Shown here: positions 56,720-57,909 of the stretch, piece after piece | Layout: each line of letters begins with the position of its first letter | Position numbering within the stretch: position 1 is the first letter of the stretch | NCBI RefSeq assembly: GCF_013618865.1 | Contig: NZ_JABSOE010000025.1 | Coordinates: forward strand, 1 to 57,909 | Reading direction: 5' to 3' | DNA: 57,909 nt | Origin: Phocaeicola faecicola | GTDB taxonomy: Bacteria; Bacteroidota; Bacteroidia; Bacteroidales; Bacteroidaceae | Notes under the pieces: model-generated | The model's input: the letters and a program-made list of their open reading frames with translations, nothing else | The model's database searches: none | Told to the model about the DNA's origin: nothing | Position numbers and translations under genes: made by a program

Positions 56720-57721
56720 ATGGAATTTGTAACAAACGAAAAACTTACCATTGTTGGTGCTGCCGGTATGATCGGTTCTAACATGGCTCAGACTGCAATC
56801 ATGATGGGCCTGACTAATAACATCTGTCTGTATGACCCATACGCTCCAGGATTGGAAGGTGTTGCTGAAGAATTGTTCCACTGCGGTTTCGAAGGTGTAA
56901 ACATCACTTTCACTTCAGACATCAAAGAAGCGCTGACTGGTGCTAAATATATCGTAAACTCAGGTGGTGCTGCCCGTAAGGCAGGTATGACTCGTGAAGA
57001 CCTGTTGAAAGGAAACGCTGCTATCGCTGAAGAATTCGGTAAGAATGTAAAAGCTTACTGCCCGGATGTAAAACACATCGTTGTTATCTTCAACCCTGCT
57101 GATATCACTGGTTTGATCACACTGTTGTACTCAGGTTTGAAACCAGGTCAGGTTACTACTCTGGCTGGTTTGGATTCAACTCGTCTGCGCAGCGAATTGG
57201 CTAAACACTTCGGTATCTCTATGGACGCTGTAGAAAACTGCCGTACTTACGGTGGCCACGGCGAACAGATGGCTGTATTTGCTTCAACTGCAAAAGTTAA
57301 CGGCAAACCGTTGACTGAAATCATCGGTACTGATGCACTGACAGCTGAACAGTGGGCTGAAATCCAGCAGAAAGTTACAAAGGGTGGTGCTAACATCATC
57401 AACCTGCGTGGACGTTCATCATTCCAGAGCCCGTCATACGTTTCTATCGAAATGATTGCTGCTGCTATGGGTGGCAAACCATTCCGTTGGCCTGCTGGTA
57501 CTTACGTTTCTAACGATAAGTACGATCACATCATGATGGCATGGGAAACTTCAATCGATACTGAAGGTTGCCACTGCGCTGAACTGAACGGAACTGCAGA
57601 AGAACAGGCTGCTTTGGATAAGAGCTACGAACACTTGTGCGCTCTGCGTGATGAAGTAATCGCAATGGGTGTACTTCCTCCAGTTGCTGAATGGAACAAA
57701 CTGAACCCGAACATCAAATAA
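56720..57721 (+). CDS. mdh: Malate dehydrogenase
   Basis: 333-aa NAD-dependent dehydrogenase that interconverts malate and oxaloacetate, here serving the reductive branch to fumarate/succinate in Bacteroides fermentation. Rossmann motif VGAAGMIGSNMAQ, substrate region NSGGAARKAGMTREDLLKGN, IFNPADITG, LDSTRLRSEL and the catalytic His in RTYGGHGEQM. The pattern of codons (GGT, GTA, CTG, AAC) is that of a highly expressed gene. Monocistronic with a terminator. Confidence 0.96.
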   Translation: MEFVTNEKLTIVGAAGMIGSNMAQTAIMMGLTNNICLYDPYAPGLEGVAEELFHCGFEGVNITFTSDIKEALTGAKYIVNSGGAARKAGMTREDLLKGNAAIAEEFGKNVKAYCPDVKHIVVIFNPADITGLITLLYSGLKPGQVTTLAGLDSTRLRSELAKHFGISMDAVENCRTYGGHGEQMAVFASTAKVNGKPLTEIIGTDALTAEQWAEIQQKVTKGGANIINLRGRSSFQSPSYVSIEMIAAAMGGKPFRWPAGTYVSNDKYDHIMMAWETSIDTEGCHCAELNGTAEEQAALDKSYEHLCALRDEVIAMGVLPPVAEWNKLNPNIK

Positions 57722-57743
57722 TAAACAAAATTTGATAAATATG

Positions 57744-57784
57744 AAAAGAGGCTGTCTCAAAATAGAGTTGAGATGGCCTCTTTT
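57744..57784 (+). terminator. Terminator after mdh
   Basis: Long hairpin AAAAGAGGCTGTCTCAA / TTGAGATGGCCTCTTTT (17 bp with two G-U pairs, 7-nt loop), flanked by A and T runs so it can act in both directions. Confidence 0.88.
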
Positions 57785-57909
57785 GTTTCATCTCAGATTG
57801 GATTCATTCGAATTTTTCTAAAGAGAGAAGTTTATAAGCTTAGTTTTGAAGATTTTATCCTTTCAAACTGTTTTTCCCGTTGCCATAAGCCTCCTAAGAG
57901 GCTACTTTT
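57785..57909. other. Right-edge sequence with a short hairpin
   Basis: No gene is visible. A hairpin AGCCTC-CTAA-GAGGCT (57888-57903) followed by ACTTTT reaches the window edge and might be another terminator. Confidence 0.4.

Noticed and set aside
57744..57909. End of an insertion sequence, because GAGGCTGTCTCAA resembles IS-end or adjacent hairpins
   Set aside because: The sequence is fully explained as a symmetrical terminator hairpin after mdh and no transposase is in the window.

Overview
The window is from a Bacteroidales genome, most likely Bacteroides or Phocaeicola. The evidence is a 16S rRNA 5' end of that type at the left edge, promoters of the Bacteroidetes form (TAnnTTTG at -7), two SusC/SusD pairs, a hybrid two-component regulator and no Shine-Dalgarno-rich starts. 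No mobile element, CRISPR array or tRNA was seen.

Layout. 1-1900: start of an rRNA operon on the minus strand with two near-identical tandem promoters, then a non-coding stretch with a seven-copy tandem repeat of exactly 65 bp and a tiny promoter-to-terminator unit that may be a small RNA. 2049-28045: a beta-mannan (glucomannan/galactomannan) utilisation locus: SusC/SusD, two surface glycan-binding lipoproteins, two GH26 mannanases, GH5_7 mannanase, mannosylglucose phosphorylase (GH130), sugar-cation symporter, cellobiose/mannobiose 2-epimerase, GH3 beta-glucosidase, GH36 alpha-galactosidase, two SGNH acetylesterases, a second GH5 and an AraC-family regulator. 28228-34405: rmuC, an unusual glycosidase-esterase fusion, groES-groEL and a small membrane protein in AT-rich DNA. 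34820-41121: biotin operon bioB-A-F-G-C plus bioD, preceded by a leader ORF with a terminator inside it. 41216-42070: an ACT-domain protein behind a 20-codon leader ORF. 42133-54926: a second polysaccharide utilisation locus with HTCS regulator, SusD, SusC, an unrecognised lipoprotein, MFS transporter and a GH130 enzyme. 55264-57784: a sugar-kinase-like protein and malate dehydrogenase.

How it works together. In the first locus, surface GH26/GH5 enzymes and deacetylases open acetylated galactoglucomannan, SusC/D imports oligosaccharides, periplasmic GH26, GH36 and GH3 reduce them to mannobiose and monosaccharides, the symporter imports mannobiose, the epimerase makes mannosylglucose and the GH130 phosphorylase yields mannose-1-phosphate and glucose. 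The strongest regulatory signal is a 15-bp motif, GATAAAAnnnTATYR, found at five promoters of this locus (GH36, GH5_7, susC, GH26 and GH5/esterase units), each time exactly 21 bp upstream of the -7 box. It is the likely operator of the AraC-type regulator encoded in the middle of the locus.

The second locus has a single candidate polysaccharide-degrading protein of unknown family, a GH130 that retains likely phosphate-binding residues, and a nearby NahK-like kinase. It is the best place in the window to look for undescribed enzymology.
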